DNA of 64,000 nt, from contig JAFAAS010000046.1 in NCBI GenBank assembly GCA_023426435.1, forward strand, positions 1 through 64,000. The letters run 5' to 3'. A model generated the notes under the pieces. The model searched no databases and was not told the origin of the DNA. It was given only the letters and a program-made list of their open reading frames with translations. The DNA comes from Verrucomicrobiota bacterium. Lineage in GTDB: Bacteria; Verrucomicrobiota; Verrucomicrobiia; Opitutales; Opitutaceae. The position numbers and the translations under genes were made by a program. Of the stretch, positions 34,906 through 44,416 are shown in pieces (the first letter of the stretch is position 1; the number at the start of each line of letters is the position of its first letter).

Positions 34906-36471
34906 ATGAGCACCCAACACGTTAAAATCTACGACACGACCCTCCGCGACGGCACACAAGGCGAGGGCATCAGCTTTTCCGTCGCGGATAAGCTGTTGAT
35001 CGCGCAGAAGCTCGATCAATTTGGCGTGGATTATATCGAGGGCGGCTTTCCGGGATCGAATCCGCGGGACATCACCTTCTTTGCGGAGGCGAAAAAGCTG
35101 AAGCTGGCGCATGCGAAGATGGCGGCGTTTGGCGCGACGCGGCGGGCGAATGTGAAGGCGTCGGAAGATCCGCAGCTCCGCACGCTGTTGGACAGCGAGA
35201 TGCCGGTGCTGACGATTGTCGGAAAGACCTGGCTGATGCACGTGCACGAGATCCTGCGCACGACGCCGGAGGAGAACTTGGCGATGATCGAGGACAGTGT
35301 GCGCTACCTCGTGTCGCAAGGCCGCGAGGTGATCTACGACGCGGAGCACTTCTTCGACGGCTATTTGGACAATCCCGATTACGCGCTGCGCACCTTGGAG
35401 GCGGCGCTAAAAGGCGGAGCGAGCAATCTGACGCTCTGCGAAACGAATGGCGGAAAACTCGTGCCGGAAGTGACGCGCATCGTCGGCGCGGCGGTGGAGC
35501 GATTCGGCGGGGACAAGGTGGGGGTGCATTGCCACAACGACAGCGGGCTGGGGGTGGCGGTGTCGCTGGCGGGAGTGGATGCCGGAGCGACGCTCGTGCA
35601 AGGCACGATGAACGGCTATGGCGAGCGCGTGGGGAACGCGAACTTGATCACGATCCTGCCGAATCTCGTGTTGAAGATGGGGAAGACGGCGCATTGCGCG
35701 GGGAACATGGCGCAGTTGCGCGATCTCTCGTTGTTCTTCGATGAGTTGGCGAATCTGCGGCCGGATCCGAAAGCGCCCTTTGTCGGGCAGTCGGCGTTTG
35801 CGCACAAAGGCGGGTTGCACGCGAATGCGGCGCAGAAAGTCGCGCGCAGCTACGAGCACATCGATCCGTCGTTGGTGGGAAATCGCACGCGCGTGTTGGT
35901 ATCCGACATGGCAGGACGCAGCAGCCTGGCGTTGAAAGCGCGCGAGATGGGCGTGGAGCTCGACGAGAAGCGTCCGGAAATGAAAGGACTGATCGAGGAG
36001 TTGAAGGAGCGGGAATTTCGCGGCTACGAATACGAGGCGGCGGATGCGTCGTTCAAGCTGCTGGTCGCGCAGTCATTGGGGCAGCGAAAGAACTTCTTCG
36101 ACGTGGTGAATTACCGGGTGATCATCGAGCGGCACGGCGAAGAGCTGTGGGCGGAGGCGACGGTGAAGTTGAAGGTGAAGGGTGAAACGGTTCACACGGT
36201 CGCGGAAGAAAGCGGGCCGGTGGGCGCGCTCGACAAGGCGCTGAGGCTGGCGCTCGCCGATGCGTTTCCGCAGCTGGGTGAGATGACGCTGCGGGATTTC
36301 AAGGTGCGGATTCTCGAAGGAAATCGCGGCGCGGCGTCGCGCACGCGGGTGTTGATCGAGAGCGGCGATGGCAAGCGGATTTGGGGAACGGTTGGCGTCA
36401 GCGACAACCTCATCGATGCGAGCTGGGAGGCGCTGCGCGAGTCGGTGGAGTTTAAATTGATGCAGGGGTAG
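34906..36471 (+). CDS. cimA: (R)-citramalate synthase
   Basis: 521 residues. DRE-TIM metallolyase: IYDTTLRDGTQGEG at 8-21, metal-binding HCHNDSGLGVA near 207-217, and a C-terminal regulatory LeuA dimer-type domain (about 390-521). The Leu/His signature and single-LeuA-like C terminus fit CimA-type citramalate synthase, which condenses acetyl-CoA and pyruvate for isoleucine synthesis. A homocitrate or isopropylmalate synthase is the alternative. The Ile-rich leader and terminator directly upstream support the isoleucine assignment. Confidence 0.85.
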   Translation: MSTQHVKIYDTTLRDGTQGEGISFSVADKLLIAQKLDQFGVDYIEGGFPGSNPRDITFFAEAKKLKLAHAKMAAFGATRRANVKASEDPQLRTLLDSEMPVLTIVGKTWLMHVHEILRTTPEENLAMIEDSVRYLVSQGREVIYDAEHFFDGYLDNPDYALRTLEAALKGGASNLTLCETNGGKLVPEVTRIVGAAVERFGGDKVGVHCHNDSGLGVAVSLAGVDAGATLVQGTMNGYGERVGNANLITILPNLVLKMGKTAHCAGNMAQLRDLSLFFDELANLRPDPKAPFVGQSAFAHKGGLHANAAQKVARSYEHIDPSLVGNRTRVLVSDMAGRSSLALKAREMGVELDEKRPEMKGLIEELKEREFRGYEYEAADASFKLLVAQSLGQRKNFFDVVNYRVIIERHGEELWAEATVKLKVKGETVHTVAEESGPVGALDKALRLALADAFPQLGEMTLRDFKVRILEGNRGAASRTRVLIESGDGKRIWGTVGVSDNLIDASWEALRESVEFKLMQG

Positions 36472-36485
36472 CGGTCCGCCGTGAT

Positions 36486-36509
36486 GCGCGGTGAGGGCAC
36501 CGCGCCTCC
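36486..36509 (-). repeat. REP-like GGAG hairpin between cimA and cls
   Basis: Arms GCGCGGTG/CACCGCGC, GGAG on the minus strand. Near-identical to 2982-3005. Confidence 0.65.
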
Positions 36510-36521
36510 ATCGGTTGGCGA

Positions 36522-37973
36522 TCACAGCATCGGAGCGAGGAGGCGGCTGACGTCTTCGAGAATCGTGCCGACGATGCGTCGACGGCCGGGGCGTTCGTTT
36601 TTGGGCGCGCGGCATGAGCCGAGGAGCGATTCGGCCCAGCGTTTGATCGCGCGAACATCGGGCGCCGAGTGGACGAGCACGCCGGCTTCGAAGTTCACGA
36701 AGAGACTGCGCGGATCGAAATTGGCGGAGCCGAAAAGAGCGACGCGGTCGTCGGCGATCATGGCTTTGCTGTGCATCATACCCGGGTGATAAAGCCAGAC
36801 GTGGGCGCCGGCGCGGCGCAGCTCGCGGACGTAGTGGCGCCGGGCGAGGTCGGTGATCGGGTGATTGGAGCGCGCGGGCAGGATCAAGGTAACGGAGCAG
36901 CCTGCGTGGATTTTGACCTTGAGTGAACGAAGCAGGACCTCGTCGGGAAGGAAGTAAGGCGTGACGATCCAGAGATCGCGTTGCGCTTCCTGGATCATGG
37001 CGAGAATGCCCTCGTAGAGCGGATCGCCAGGGACGTCGGGGCCGCTGGCGACGACCTGCAAGTCGGCATCGCCGCGAGCGACGGCGATGTTATCCGTCGG
37101 AATTTCGGCGTGAAGCGCGTCGGCGGACTGACGGCTGGCGAAACACCAGTCGGCGATGAAGATCTCGTTGAGGAGAACGGCGGCGGGGCCCTCGATGAGG
37201 GCGCCGAAATCGTTGAAACGTTTGCGGAAGGGGCCGGGCCCCATGTATTCGCGGGCGAGATTGTGACCGCCGATCAGGGCGGTGTCGTGATCGAAGACGG
37301 CGATCTTGCGATGGTTGCGGAGATTGGCGGAGCCGCGCGGGGTAAAAGGAATGACGGGCATGAACCAAACGACCTCGCCGCCGGCGCGTTTGATGGGGTG
37401 GACGAATTCACGGCTGAGAAACATGCAGCCGATCGAGTCGAGGAGGAGGCGGACCCTCACGCCGGCGCGGGCCTGGTCGGCGAGCAGGCGCACGATCCGC
37501 CGGCCGGTGTCGTCGCGACCGAGGATGAACGTTGTGATGTGAATCGAATGCCGCGCGCCGCGGATGCCAGCTTCGAGCGCGCGAAAAGCATCCTGGCCGG
37601 TGGTGAGCAGGGTGAGGCGATTGCCGGCGACGGGCGCGGCGGCGCCGCTGGCCATGACGGTGTGAGCGACGGGTCGCGTGGCGAAAACGGACGGACTCGT
37701 GAGATCGGCGGGGAGCGCGGGCAGAAGGCGCGACTTGCGTTCCTGGATACGGCGGAGTTTGCGGCCGCCCAGCAGCAAGTAGAGTGGCACGCCCACGTAG
37801 GGCAGGAGAACGATGATGAGGAGCCAGGCGAACGTGTTGGCCGGCGCGCGTTTCTCGCTCATGAGTCGCGCGACGAGGAAAAACGCGAGCAGGAAACCGG
37901 AGATGCTGAAGATGACGGCAAGCAAGCCGCGGTCGAGGAAGTGCTCGAGCAGATCGCGGGGGAGTTCGAGCAT
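36522..37973 (-). CDS. cls: Cardiolipin synthase
   Basis: 483 residues. Two N-terminal membrane helices (about 14-36 and 47-67) and two PLD-type HKD motifs: NLRNHRKIAVFD (about 222-233) and MMHSKAMIADD (about 400-410). Transfers phosphatidyl groups to form cardiolipin. Start is the ATG at 37973 (MLELPRDLLEHF). Convergent with cimA; a REP-like hairpin lies between. Confidence 0.93.
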   Translation of the reverse strand: MLELPRDLLEHFLDRGLLAVIFSISGFLLAFFLVARLMSEKRAPANTFAWLLIIVLLPYVGVPLYLLLGGRKLRRIQERKSRLLPALPADLTSPSVFATRPVAHTVMASGAAAPVAGNRLTLLTTGQDAFRALEAGIRGARHSIHITTFILGRDDTGRRIVRLLADQARAGVRVRLLLDSIGCMFLSREFVHPIKRAGGEVVWFMPVIPFTPRGSANLRNHRKIAVFDHDTALIGGHNLAREYMGPGPFRKRFNDFGALIEGPAAVLLNEIFIADWCFASRQSADALHAEIPTDNIAVARGDADLQVVASGPDVPGDPLYEGILAMIQEAQRDLWIVTPYFLPDEVLLRSLKVKIHAGCSVTLILPARSNHPITDLARRHYVRELRRAGAHVWLYHPGMMHSKAMIADDRVALFGSANFDPRSLFVNFEAGVLVHSAPDVRAIKRWAESLLGSCRAPKNERPGRRRIVGTILEDVSRLLAPML

Positions 37974-38071
37974 GCGAGCCGAGGAAATTACCGGGCGAAA
38001 AGGTGGCAAGGTTGTGGTAAAAAAACCTTGCCGTTCGATACGGGAGACGAAATTTTTCGCGTTCCCTTCGT

Positions 38072-38157
<86 letters not shown>

Positions 38158-38398
38158 CTTTTTTTCCGCCTCGGGCGGCGCCTGTTGAAACGATGTTGAT
38201 CGGAAGAACAAGCGGGCGCGGGAGGCGGTTTGGTTTAAACGAGGTAAAATCTCGTGATTCGGTCGGTTGATCGGAGCGGGCAGCGGGGGAGCGGCGCGTT
38301 GATGGGGCGTGAGTTGCAAAGAGAAGCGGTGGGGAAGAACGACCGGCGGGGCAGAACTTTCGTGTTTACGTGCGGTCGAAGCGCGCAGGCTCCACGCC
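38158..38398. other. 241-base intergenic region
   Basis: A T run follows the tRNA. No gene or clear regulatory site is otherwise visible. Confidence 0.5.
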
Positions 38399-38890
38399 AT
38401 GGATACACCGCTCACGCCGCCCGAACAGCTGCCCTACGGAAAGTCGCCGCAGGACGCGAGGATTGCGGAGATGGAACGGGAAGGGTGGCGGGAGCTTGGG
38501 TTCTGGTATGATTGCGACGTGTCGGAGAAGCGCTGGTTGTTTCGCGCCGATCGAAAAGGAATTGCGGCTTTCGCGGCGGAGGTGCGGCGGTTCGCGGCGG
38601 CGGCGGAGGTGGGCGAGCATACGCATCTGGGGCCGTTTTCGAATTTGCGTTTGATCTGCGCGGAAAAGCGCGGGGTGACCTGGCGAGGAATCGCGGGGAG
38701 GAAAGAGGATTTCGAGGAATTGGCGGCGGAGTTGGAGCGACGGGCGCAAACCGGGGCGAAAGGACGGCAGGATTTGGGCGAAGGCGGGGCGGGCGTCGAC
38801 AGCTACCGCCTGGTCTTGGTGGTGGAGGAGGACGGCTTCGATCCGGGCGCAGCGGATCAAAGCGGTTTGTCGCAGGGCCGCTCGAATTGA
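38399..38890 (+). CDS. Hypothetical protein
   Basis: 163 residues, no signal peptide or membrane helix. The conserved-looking core is at about 30-115 (WYDCDVSEKRWLFRADRKGI and HTHLGPFSNLRLIC regions), followed by a Gly-rich tail. A distant resemblance to Imm32-type proteins is possible but not secure. Start ATG 38399 (MDTPLTPPEQLPYGKS). It converges on the polysaccharide cluster. Confidence 0.55.
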   Translation: MDTPLTPPEQLPYGKSPQDARIAEMEREGWRELGFWYDCDVSEKRWLFRADRKGIAAFAAEVRRFAAAAEVGEHTHLGPFSNLRLICAEKRGVTWRGIAGRKEDFEELAAELERRAQTGAKGRQDLGEGGAGVDSYRLVLVVEEDGFDPGAADQSGLSQGRSN

Positions 38891-38915
38891 GCGGGCGGCT
38901 CGCTGGCGCTGGGAT

Positions 38916-41900
38916 TCAACCAGCGAGCAGGTCGACAAACGACTCGAAAGGCAGGTCACCTGTCACTTCGAGACGCGGCAGTGCGAGGAGGCGGTCGCCG
39001 ACGTCGCAGAGACGAGCTTCGCACGTGACGCCGAACACGTATCCACAGGCGCCGCACACCGTTTCGACGATGCGATCGTAAGCGCCGAATGGATACGCGA
39101 TACTCATGATCGTTTCGCCGATCTGTTCCTCGAGAGCGGTGCGGGAGCGAAGCGCCTCGCGAGCCATTTCTTCGATGGTCAGGCCGGTGAGCATCGCGTG
39201 CGTGGCGGTGTGGGAGCCGAATTCCACGCCATCCTCATGCAAGTCGCGGATCTGGTCCCAGTTCATCAGCGGCGCGGGCGGGCCGTAGCGGGCATCCCAC
39301 CGGCAGCTGCCGCCGATTTCGTCCGAGGGAAGAAAGACGATGGCGCCGAACTTGTAGCGCTGGAGGATCGGCCACGCTGTCGTGTAAAAGTCGATACAAC
39401 CGTCGTCGAACGTGAGCGCGATCCGCTTGCCGGGAAGCGGTCGCTTGGCTTCGCGGGCGGCGCGCCACTCCTCGAACGTGGCGCTGCGGTATCCGGCCGC
39501 AGCCAGGTGAGCGATCTGCTCCTCGAAACGCGCGGGATCGAGCCGATAACGCGCGAGGGCGTCGGGCCCCTCGTCGGCGATTCGGTGATACATCAGAATC
39601 GGCAGCCGGGCGGTATGGGCCGTGGGGACGACGGAAGGCGCCGGCGGGGGCGAGCTCTTCCAAATCACTTGGCGGGCAACGTGGTCGGGAAGCTCGGTGG
39701 AGAGTGGGACGGCGATGCGACGCGGAGGCGTGAGCACGAGGTTGCCGAGCCAGGGTTGGCGGCGCCGGAACGATTGGATCCGGTAGAGCGGCGTGGAAAG
39801 TTCGCGGACGAGATGCAGGTCGGGGTGGGCGGAGAACACCTCTCCGATCGTTTTGGCACCGAAAGGAAGATCCCAATCGAAGCCCGGTTGCGTGGGGTCC
39901 TCGGCGTGGACGTTGCCGTGCGCGAGAATGACGTGGCCGCCTGGTTCGAGACTGTGGGCGAGTTTGGCGGCGACGACTTCGAGGTTGGCGCGAGTTCCGG
40001 CGAAGTAGAGAACCTCGCTGCACACGATCAAGTCGAAGGTGCCCGCGGGAAGCGGGTCGTAAACGAGATCAAGTTGTTGAAAGGAAACGTGGGCGAAGGC
40101 GGAGCAGCGTTCGCGTGTGCGCTGCACGGCGGTAGCGGCCACGTCGGTCGCGATGAGTTCGCGGACGCGCGGGGCGAGTTGAACGGTGAAATGGCCTTCG
40201 GCGCAGGCGAGCTCGAGGGCGCGACGAGGTTTCGAAGACGGGAGCAGCTCGAGGGTCTGGCGGTATTTCGTTTGCTCGTAGTCCGACGTGTAATCCCAGG
40301 GGTCGCGACAGTTCGCAAAAAGTTGGTCGAAATACTTGGGGTCGGTCGGAGGGAGAGGTTTGGCGGGGCGGGGAGGCGGAGCGACGCGTTGAGGGGAACG
40401 CAGCAACAGTTCGGGACTGTAAAGAAGGGTGCTGGCGGTTGCGGCGGGTGGCGCGACCACGGAAACGCCCTGCGTGGACGCGAGTCGTAGTGCTTCGCTG
40501 GTGACGCCGCGGGGCAGCAATGCACGACGCGATCCACTCGATCCGCAAGGCGTCGACGGATACCGCGGCAAAAGGGCGAGACGGGAAGGCGGGAGGATTG
40601 GCGGGGTCGGGGCAGGCTGGGCGGGGATGCCGTTGACGTGGATGCGAGAACGGCGAAGCACGCGCGCATCGGCGAGGAGCTGGCGCAGTGTGCGGCGGGT
40701 GGGGATCGGGCGTTGCAGCAGCGCCTCGCGCACGCAAACGCGGCAGAGCTCCAAACCTGCCTCGGTGGTGAGGACTGCGCGGATTGTATCCGAAGAAAGG
40801 ATGCGGCGCGGAACGATCGCGCGGGTGCGACACAAGGGCAAATCCGCGACGGTCAGGACGAGATCGATGCGAGGTTGGACCGGGCGTGTGGCGGGCACAG
40901 GATCGAGCAGGTCGATCGGGAGCCACTCGGAGTCGGGGCTTTTGAGATGACGCGGATCGTGGCGGCGCTCGATCGTGTCGGCCGCATAGAACGCATCACC
41001 CGCGGGGTGGGGAAGTCCCCAAGCTTCCTGGATAAACAGAGACCAGCCGATATGGTCGTGGAGTGCGTCGGCGGGACGCGTGTCGCCCGGAATGTCGCGC
41101 GCGAGAAGATGGGCGCCGCGATAAACGGAGCAGCCGGAGCTTTCGCGGCGAACGGTGAGCGACGGGTAGAGCGTGCGAGCGAAGAAACGGCCGAGAATGG
41201 TCCAGGCGAACTCAGCGGCGACGGCGTCGGCGAGGATGTCGGCGGGAACGAGGCCGTCGCAGACGGGAAGTTCGAGTTCGCCCAGCGGTTGTCCCTCGAG
41301 TTCGACGGCGCAATGCAACCGATCGACGGGGACCGGAAGGGTGAGATCGGGGAAGGTGCGCGTGACCTCGAGAGTGATGGCGTGGGTGTGGCCGGCGGTG
41401 AAAGGACGCGACGTTTTGGCGGAGCGAACGGTGTGGCGTTCGAGTTGAACCAGGATGCTGCGACCGAGTCCTCGTTGGCCGGTGTGAGTTTCGAGGGCAG
41501 CGAGGAAAGATTGCAGGCGGGGAAGTGTTTGCGAGTGGAGGTGCCAACAGTCGCCCGGCGGGCAGGCGGTGGGGAGCCGCATCGCGTCGAACAAGGTGGA
41601 TGCGGCGCCATCGACCTCGAGGCTGGCGAGCGATTCGCGGGAAAGAGCATCGAGAAGCGGGACAGCGTCCTGTCCGGCTCCGAGCACGAGCCCGGCCTGC
41701 CAAAGCAAACTGTAGAGACGGGCGTCGGGGAGGATTTTTGCGGACAATCCGGCGGCATACGCGGGGAGCGGGCGAGGCACGCGAGGGTCGCGCTCGAAGG
41801 CGCGCGCGATCACCTTGAGCGAGTCGCGCAACATTTGATGGCCGTCCATCGACGCAGAACTTGGGCGGGCGAGGTAGATGGCAAGGACCTCGGGATGCAG

Positions 41901-42479
41901 CGCAAAGCGTGCGCCGGCGCGGGCAATGCGTTGCCAAACGTCCCAGTCCTCGCAGGTGCGCAGGGTGACATCGAAGCCGCCGACTTCGAGCACGGCACTG
42001 CGGCGAACGATGCAGGCGTGAATCGCAAAGGCGCAGGTGCGCGCGAAGACGGGGAAGAGATCTTCGTCGGTCGGGCCGATTTGTTCGATGAGCGTTTCGC
42101 CGGCCGGCGAGACACGACGCCAGCCGCAGTGCACGGCGTCGAGAAGAGGGCGGGCGGCGAGAATCGACGTCAGGGCCGCAAGATGTCCGGGGAGAATCCA
42201 ATCGTCGGCATCGAGGAAAAGGATCCAGTCGAAGCGGGCGAGTTCGAGTCCGCAATTGCGCGCAGGGCTCACGCCATTGGTTACGTTGCGAGCGACGCGA
42301 ATACGTGGATCTTGCGCGGCCAGTTCGGCGGCGATGCGAAGCGTGTCGTCGGTCGAACCGTTTTCGACGATGACGATCTCCCAACGCGTGTGCGTCTGGG
42401 TCTGCACGGACGCGACGGTCCCGGCGAGGGTGGCGGCCGCGTTGTGCGCGGGAATTATAATACTGACGGAGAGAGCCAT
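38916..42479 (-). CDS. Three-enzyme fusion: GT2, NodS-like methyltransferase, NodB-like deacetylase
   Basis: 1187 residues. GT2 at about 1-225 (IIIPAHNAAATL; catalytic LDADDW at 89-94). Middle part (about 370-600) with two copies of a small repeated module (386-425 and 537-576). SAM methyltransferase at about 714-900, motif ELACAEGHFT (755-764), preceded by the NodS-like DPWDYTSDYEQTKYR. Polysaccharide deacetylase at about 956-1187 with TFDDG (1023-1027) and SHTATH (1089-1094). All catalytic motifs look intact. The gene overlaps the serine hydrolase by 25 bases. It is the last gene of the cluster. Confidence 0.9.
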   Translation of the reverse strand: MALSVSIIIPAHNAAATLAGTVASVQTQTHTRWEIVIVENGSTDDTLRIAAELAAQDPRIRVARNVTNGVSPARNCGLELARFDWILFLDADDWILPGHLAALTSILAARPLLDAVHCGWRRVSPAGETLIEQIGPTDEDLFPVFARTCAFAIHACIVRRSAVLEVGGFDVTLRTCEDWDVWQRIARAGARFALHPEVLAIYLARPSSASMDGHQMLRDSLKVIARAFERDPRVPRPLPAYAAGLSAKILPDARLYSLLWQAGLVLGAGQDAVPLLDALSRESLASLEVDGAASTLFDAMRLPTACPPGDCWHLHSQTLPRLQSFLAALETHTGQRGLGRSILVQLERHTVRSAKTSRPFTAGHTHAITLEVTRTFPDLTLPVPVDRLHCAVELEGQPLGELELPVCDGLVPADILADAVAAEFAWTILGRFFARTLYPSLTVRRESSGCSVYRGAHLLARDIPGDTRPADALHDHIGWSLFIQEAWGLPHPAGDAFYAADTIERRHDPRHLKSPDSEWLPIDLLDPVPATRPVQPRIDLVLTVADLPLCRTRAIVPRRILSSDTIRAVLTTEAGLELCRVCVREALLQRPIPTRRTLRQLLADARVLRRSRIHVNGIPAQPAPTPPILPPSRLALLPRYPSTPCGSSGSRRALLPRGVTSEALRLASTQGVSVVAPPAATASTLLYSPELLLRSPQRVAPPPRPAKPLPPTDPKYFDQLFANCRDPWDYTSDYEQTKYRQTLELLPSSKPRRALELACAEGHFTVQLAPRVRELIATDVAATAVQRTRERCSAFAHVSFQQLDLVYDPLPAGTFDLIVCSEVLYFAGTRANLEVVAAKLAHSLEPGGHVILAHGNVHAEDPTQPGFDWDLPFGAKTIGEVFSAHPDLHLVRELSTPLYRIQSFRRRQPWLGNLVLTPPRRIAVPLSTELPDHVARQVIWKSSPPPAPSVVPTAHTARLPILMYHRIADEGPDALARYRLDPARFEEQIAHLAAAGYRSATFEEWRAAREAKRPLPGKRIALTFDDGCIDFYTTAWPILQRYKFGAIVFLPSDEIGGSCRWDARYGPPAPLMNWDQIRDLHEDGVEFGSHTATHAMLTGLTIEEMAREALRSRTALEEQIGETIMSIAYPFGAYDRIVETVCGACGYVFGVTCEARLCDVGDRLLALPRLEVTGDLPFESFVDLLAG

Positions 42480-44416
42480 CGGACGACGAATGCCACGACG
42501 GGGGCGGGCACGCGGACAAGTTGCCAGTGGATGAGAAACGGCATGAGGAGGAGCGCGGCGGTGGCGGATGCGAGATAGGTCCACGACTCGAGGCGGTGGA
42601 CGCGGTCGCGTCGGATGGATCTGACGCCGACCACGAACAGGACCACGGCGGCCATGGCGGTGACGAGCGGGATGAGCCGCAGCCAGGCGATCGAGCGAGG
42701 TTCGCCGAAAGCGACGGAAAGAAATTCCAGGTCGCGCAACACCCAAGCGAGTCCGCCGGTCATCAGGACAATGGTGGCGGGAAGAAGCATCGCGGTGAGC
42801 CGTTGAAGGTGCATGGCGCGACCGCAGTTTGCGCCGCGGTAGCCGAGCCAGCGGCCCATGCGCCACGTGCCGACGAGACCTCCGAGGGCGGTGAGGGCGA
42901 TGAGGGTGGCGCCGATGGGAACATGGCGCCGATAGTCGTCCCAGAAGTCGATGCGATGATACGACATGAACTGCACCGAGCCGAGGATGCGTTGACCGCG
43001 GCCCTTGTCGTCGACCTGAAATCGAACGCGTTCGGTCGAGTTTTCCCGTTCGTAAAGCAGCGGTTCGATCGGGTGCCAGCGTGTGCCCTGCGGTTGGAAG
43101 AGAAGACTGCCGTCGCCCGTCGTTTCCACGACGATCTCGTTGGCGAGACCGGCGAGGACGAAGATCTTGTCGAGGGAGAAATGCGAGTATTGATCGCAGC
43201 GATACGCGCCGGCGAGCTGGGCAGCGGCCGGCGAAGATGGGGCGGGCGGCGCGTTGGCTGGCGTGGCGGGTTGCGGCGGCGGAGCGAAGCGATCGACGAT
43301 TTTGCGCAAGAGATCGTCTTCAAGCGCTCCGATGAGATCGAAGCGGTTCGCGGCGATGCAGAGACCGAGGTCGGCTTCCGGAATGAGAACGAAGACGGCG
43401 GTGAAACCCGGGAGCATGCCGCCATGCACGAGCGCGCGCCGGCCCTGATGAACGAACTCGTAGAAACCGTAACCGGTGCCGGGAAACGACGGATGATGGG
43501 TGAAGCGTTTGGTTCCCATCCACGTGATCGATTGCGGGCTGAGCAAGGTGCTCGTGCCGGAGCGGAAGCCCTGAAGGAGTTCTCCGATGAGCGGCGCCAG
43601 ATCGGCGACGGGGGCGGTGACGCCCGAGGCGGGGTTGGCGTGGGGATAAACGATCGGCGTGGGGCGGAAGCGGCCCTGGCGATCGTATTCGTAGCCGGTC
43701 GCGCGGTCGCGAGAGTAGAATTTTCGGTGTGGGCTGAACGTGGTGCGCGTCATGCCCAACGGCTGGAAAATGTGTTGCTCGGCGTAGTCGGAGAAAGGCA
43801 GGCGGGCGACGTGCTCGACGATGTAGCCGGCGAGCGTGATCCCGACGTCGCTGTAAACATAAACTTCGCCCGGAGGGAGCGTGCGCGCCGGAAGACGCGA
43901 TACCATGGCGGAAAGCGGAAGCACCTTTTCGGGCACCCGGGCCGCGCCGCCGACCAGCCAGCGGGCGTCGAAGCCATCGGTGTGGGTGAGCAGGTGGTGG
44001 AGCGTGATGGGGGCGTCGAAGCGGTCGTCGATCGACGACTCATCGAGGTAGGTCCGAATGTCGGTGTGGAGGTCGACCGCGCCGGTTTCGGCAAGTTGAA
44101 GCACGGCGATGCTCGTGATCAGCTTGGAAATCGAGCCCAGCGGAAAGACGGTTTGCTCGGGATCGACGGGCGAACGGCGTTGGAGGTCGGCGAATCCGTA
44201 GCCGGCGGTGAAGGCGATACCATCGCTGCGAACCAGCACGGCGGCGACGCCGGGAACGTTATGCTCCTCCATCATCTGTGTGATCTCGCGATCGAAGAAC
44301 GCACGATCCGTCTCGGCGACGTCGAAGCCGTTGCCGAACAGGGAGAGGAACGGTGTTGCGAGCACTCCTGAAAACCAAGAGAGCCGGCGCGAGAGAACGG
44401 ATGGGCTGGCTTTCAT
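42455..44416 (-). CDS. Membrane-bound serine hydrolase (class C beta-lactamase fold)
   Basis: 653 residues. Signal-anchor-like start, then beta-lactamase/D-Ala-D-Ala carboxypeptidase-type fold: SxxK as Ser95/Lys98 (GSISKL), YSD at 188-190 (Y-x-N variant with Asp), HGG near 350. C terminus has four membrane helices (about 530-645). It may act on peptidoglycan or esters. Coupled to the ABC ATPase by ATGA at 44416-44413, placing it in the polysaccharide operon, an unexpected spot for this family. Confidence 0.85.
   Translation of the reverse strand: MKASPSVLSRRLSWFSGVLATPFLSLFGNGFDVAETDRAFFDREITQMMEEHNVPGVAAVLVRSDGIAFTAGYGFADLQRRSPVDPEQTVFPLGSISKLITSIAVLQLAETGAVDLHTDIRTYLDESSIDDRFDAPITLHHLLTHTDGFDARWLVGGAARVPEKVLPLSAMVSRLPARTLPPGEVYVYSDVGITLAGYIVEHVARLPFSDYAEQHIFQPLGMTRTTFSPHRKFYSRDRATGYEYDRQGRFRPTPIVYPHANPASGVTAPVADLAPLIGELLQGFRSGTSTLLSPQSITWMGTKRFTHHPSFPGTGYGFYEFVHQGRRALVHGGMLPGFTAVFVLIPEADLGLCIAANRFDLIGALEDDLLRKIVDRFAPPPQPATPANAPPAPSSPAAAQLAGAYRCDQYSHFSLDKIFVLAGLANEIVVETTGDGSLLFQPQGTRWHPIEPLLYERENSTERVRFQVDDKGRGQRILGSVQFMSYHRIDFWDDYRRHVPIGATLIALTALGGLVGTWRMGRWLGYRGANCGRAMHLQRLTAMLLPATIVLMTGGLAWVLRDLEFLSVAFGEPRSIAWLRLIPLVTAMAAVVLFVVGVRSIRRDRVHRLESWTYLASATAALLLMPFLIHWQLVRVPAPVVAFVVRWLSPSVL

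Noticed and set aside
38028..38056. TTGCCG-17-AATTTT as a tRNA-Tyr promoter
   Set aside because: Weak boxes and no supporting conservation; mentioned only with the tRNA.
38899..38928. 9-base inverted repeat at the end of the GT/deacetylase gene
   Set aside because: Overlaps the stop codon and has no T run, so not a convincing terminator.
42521..44371. 616-codon open frame opposite the serine hydrolase
   Set aside because: Low-complexity acidic/Gly-rich frame; the hydrolase has SxxK and membrane helices in the opposite strand.
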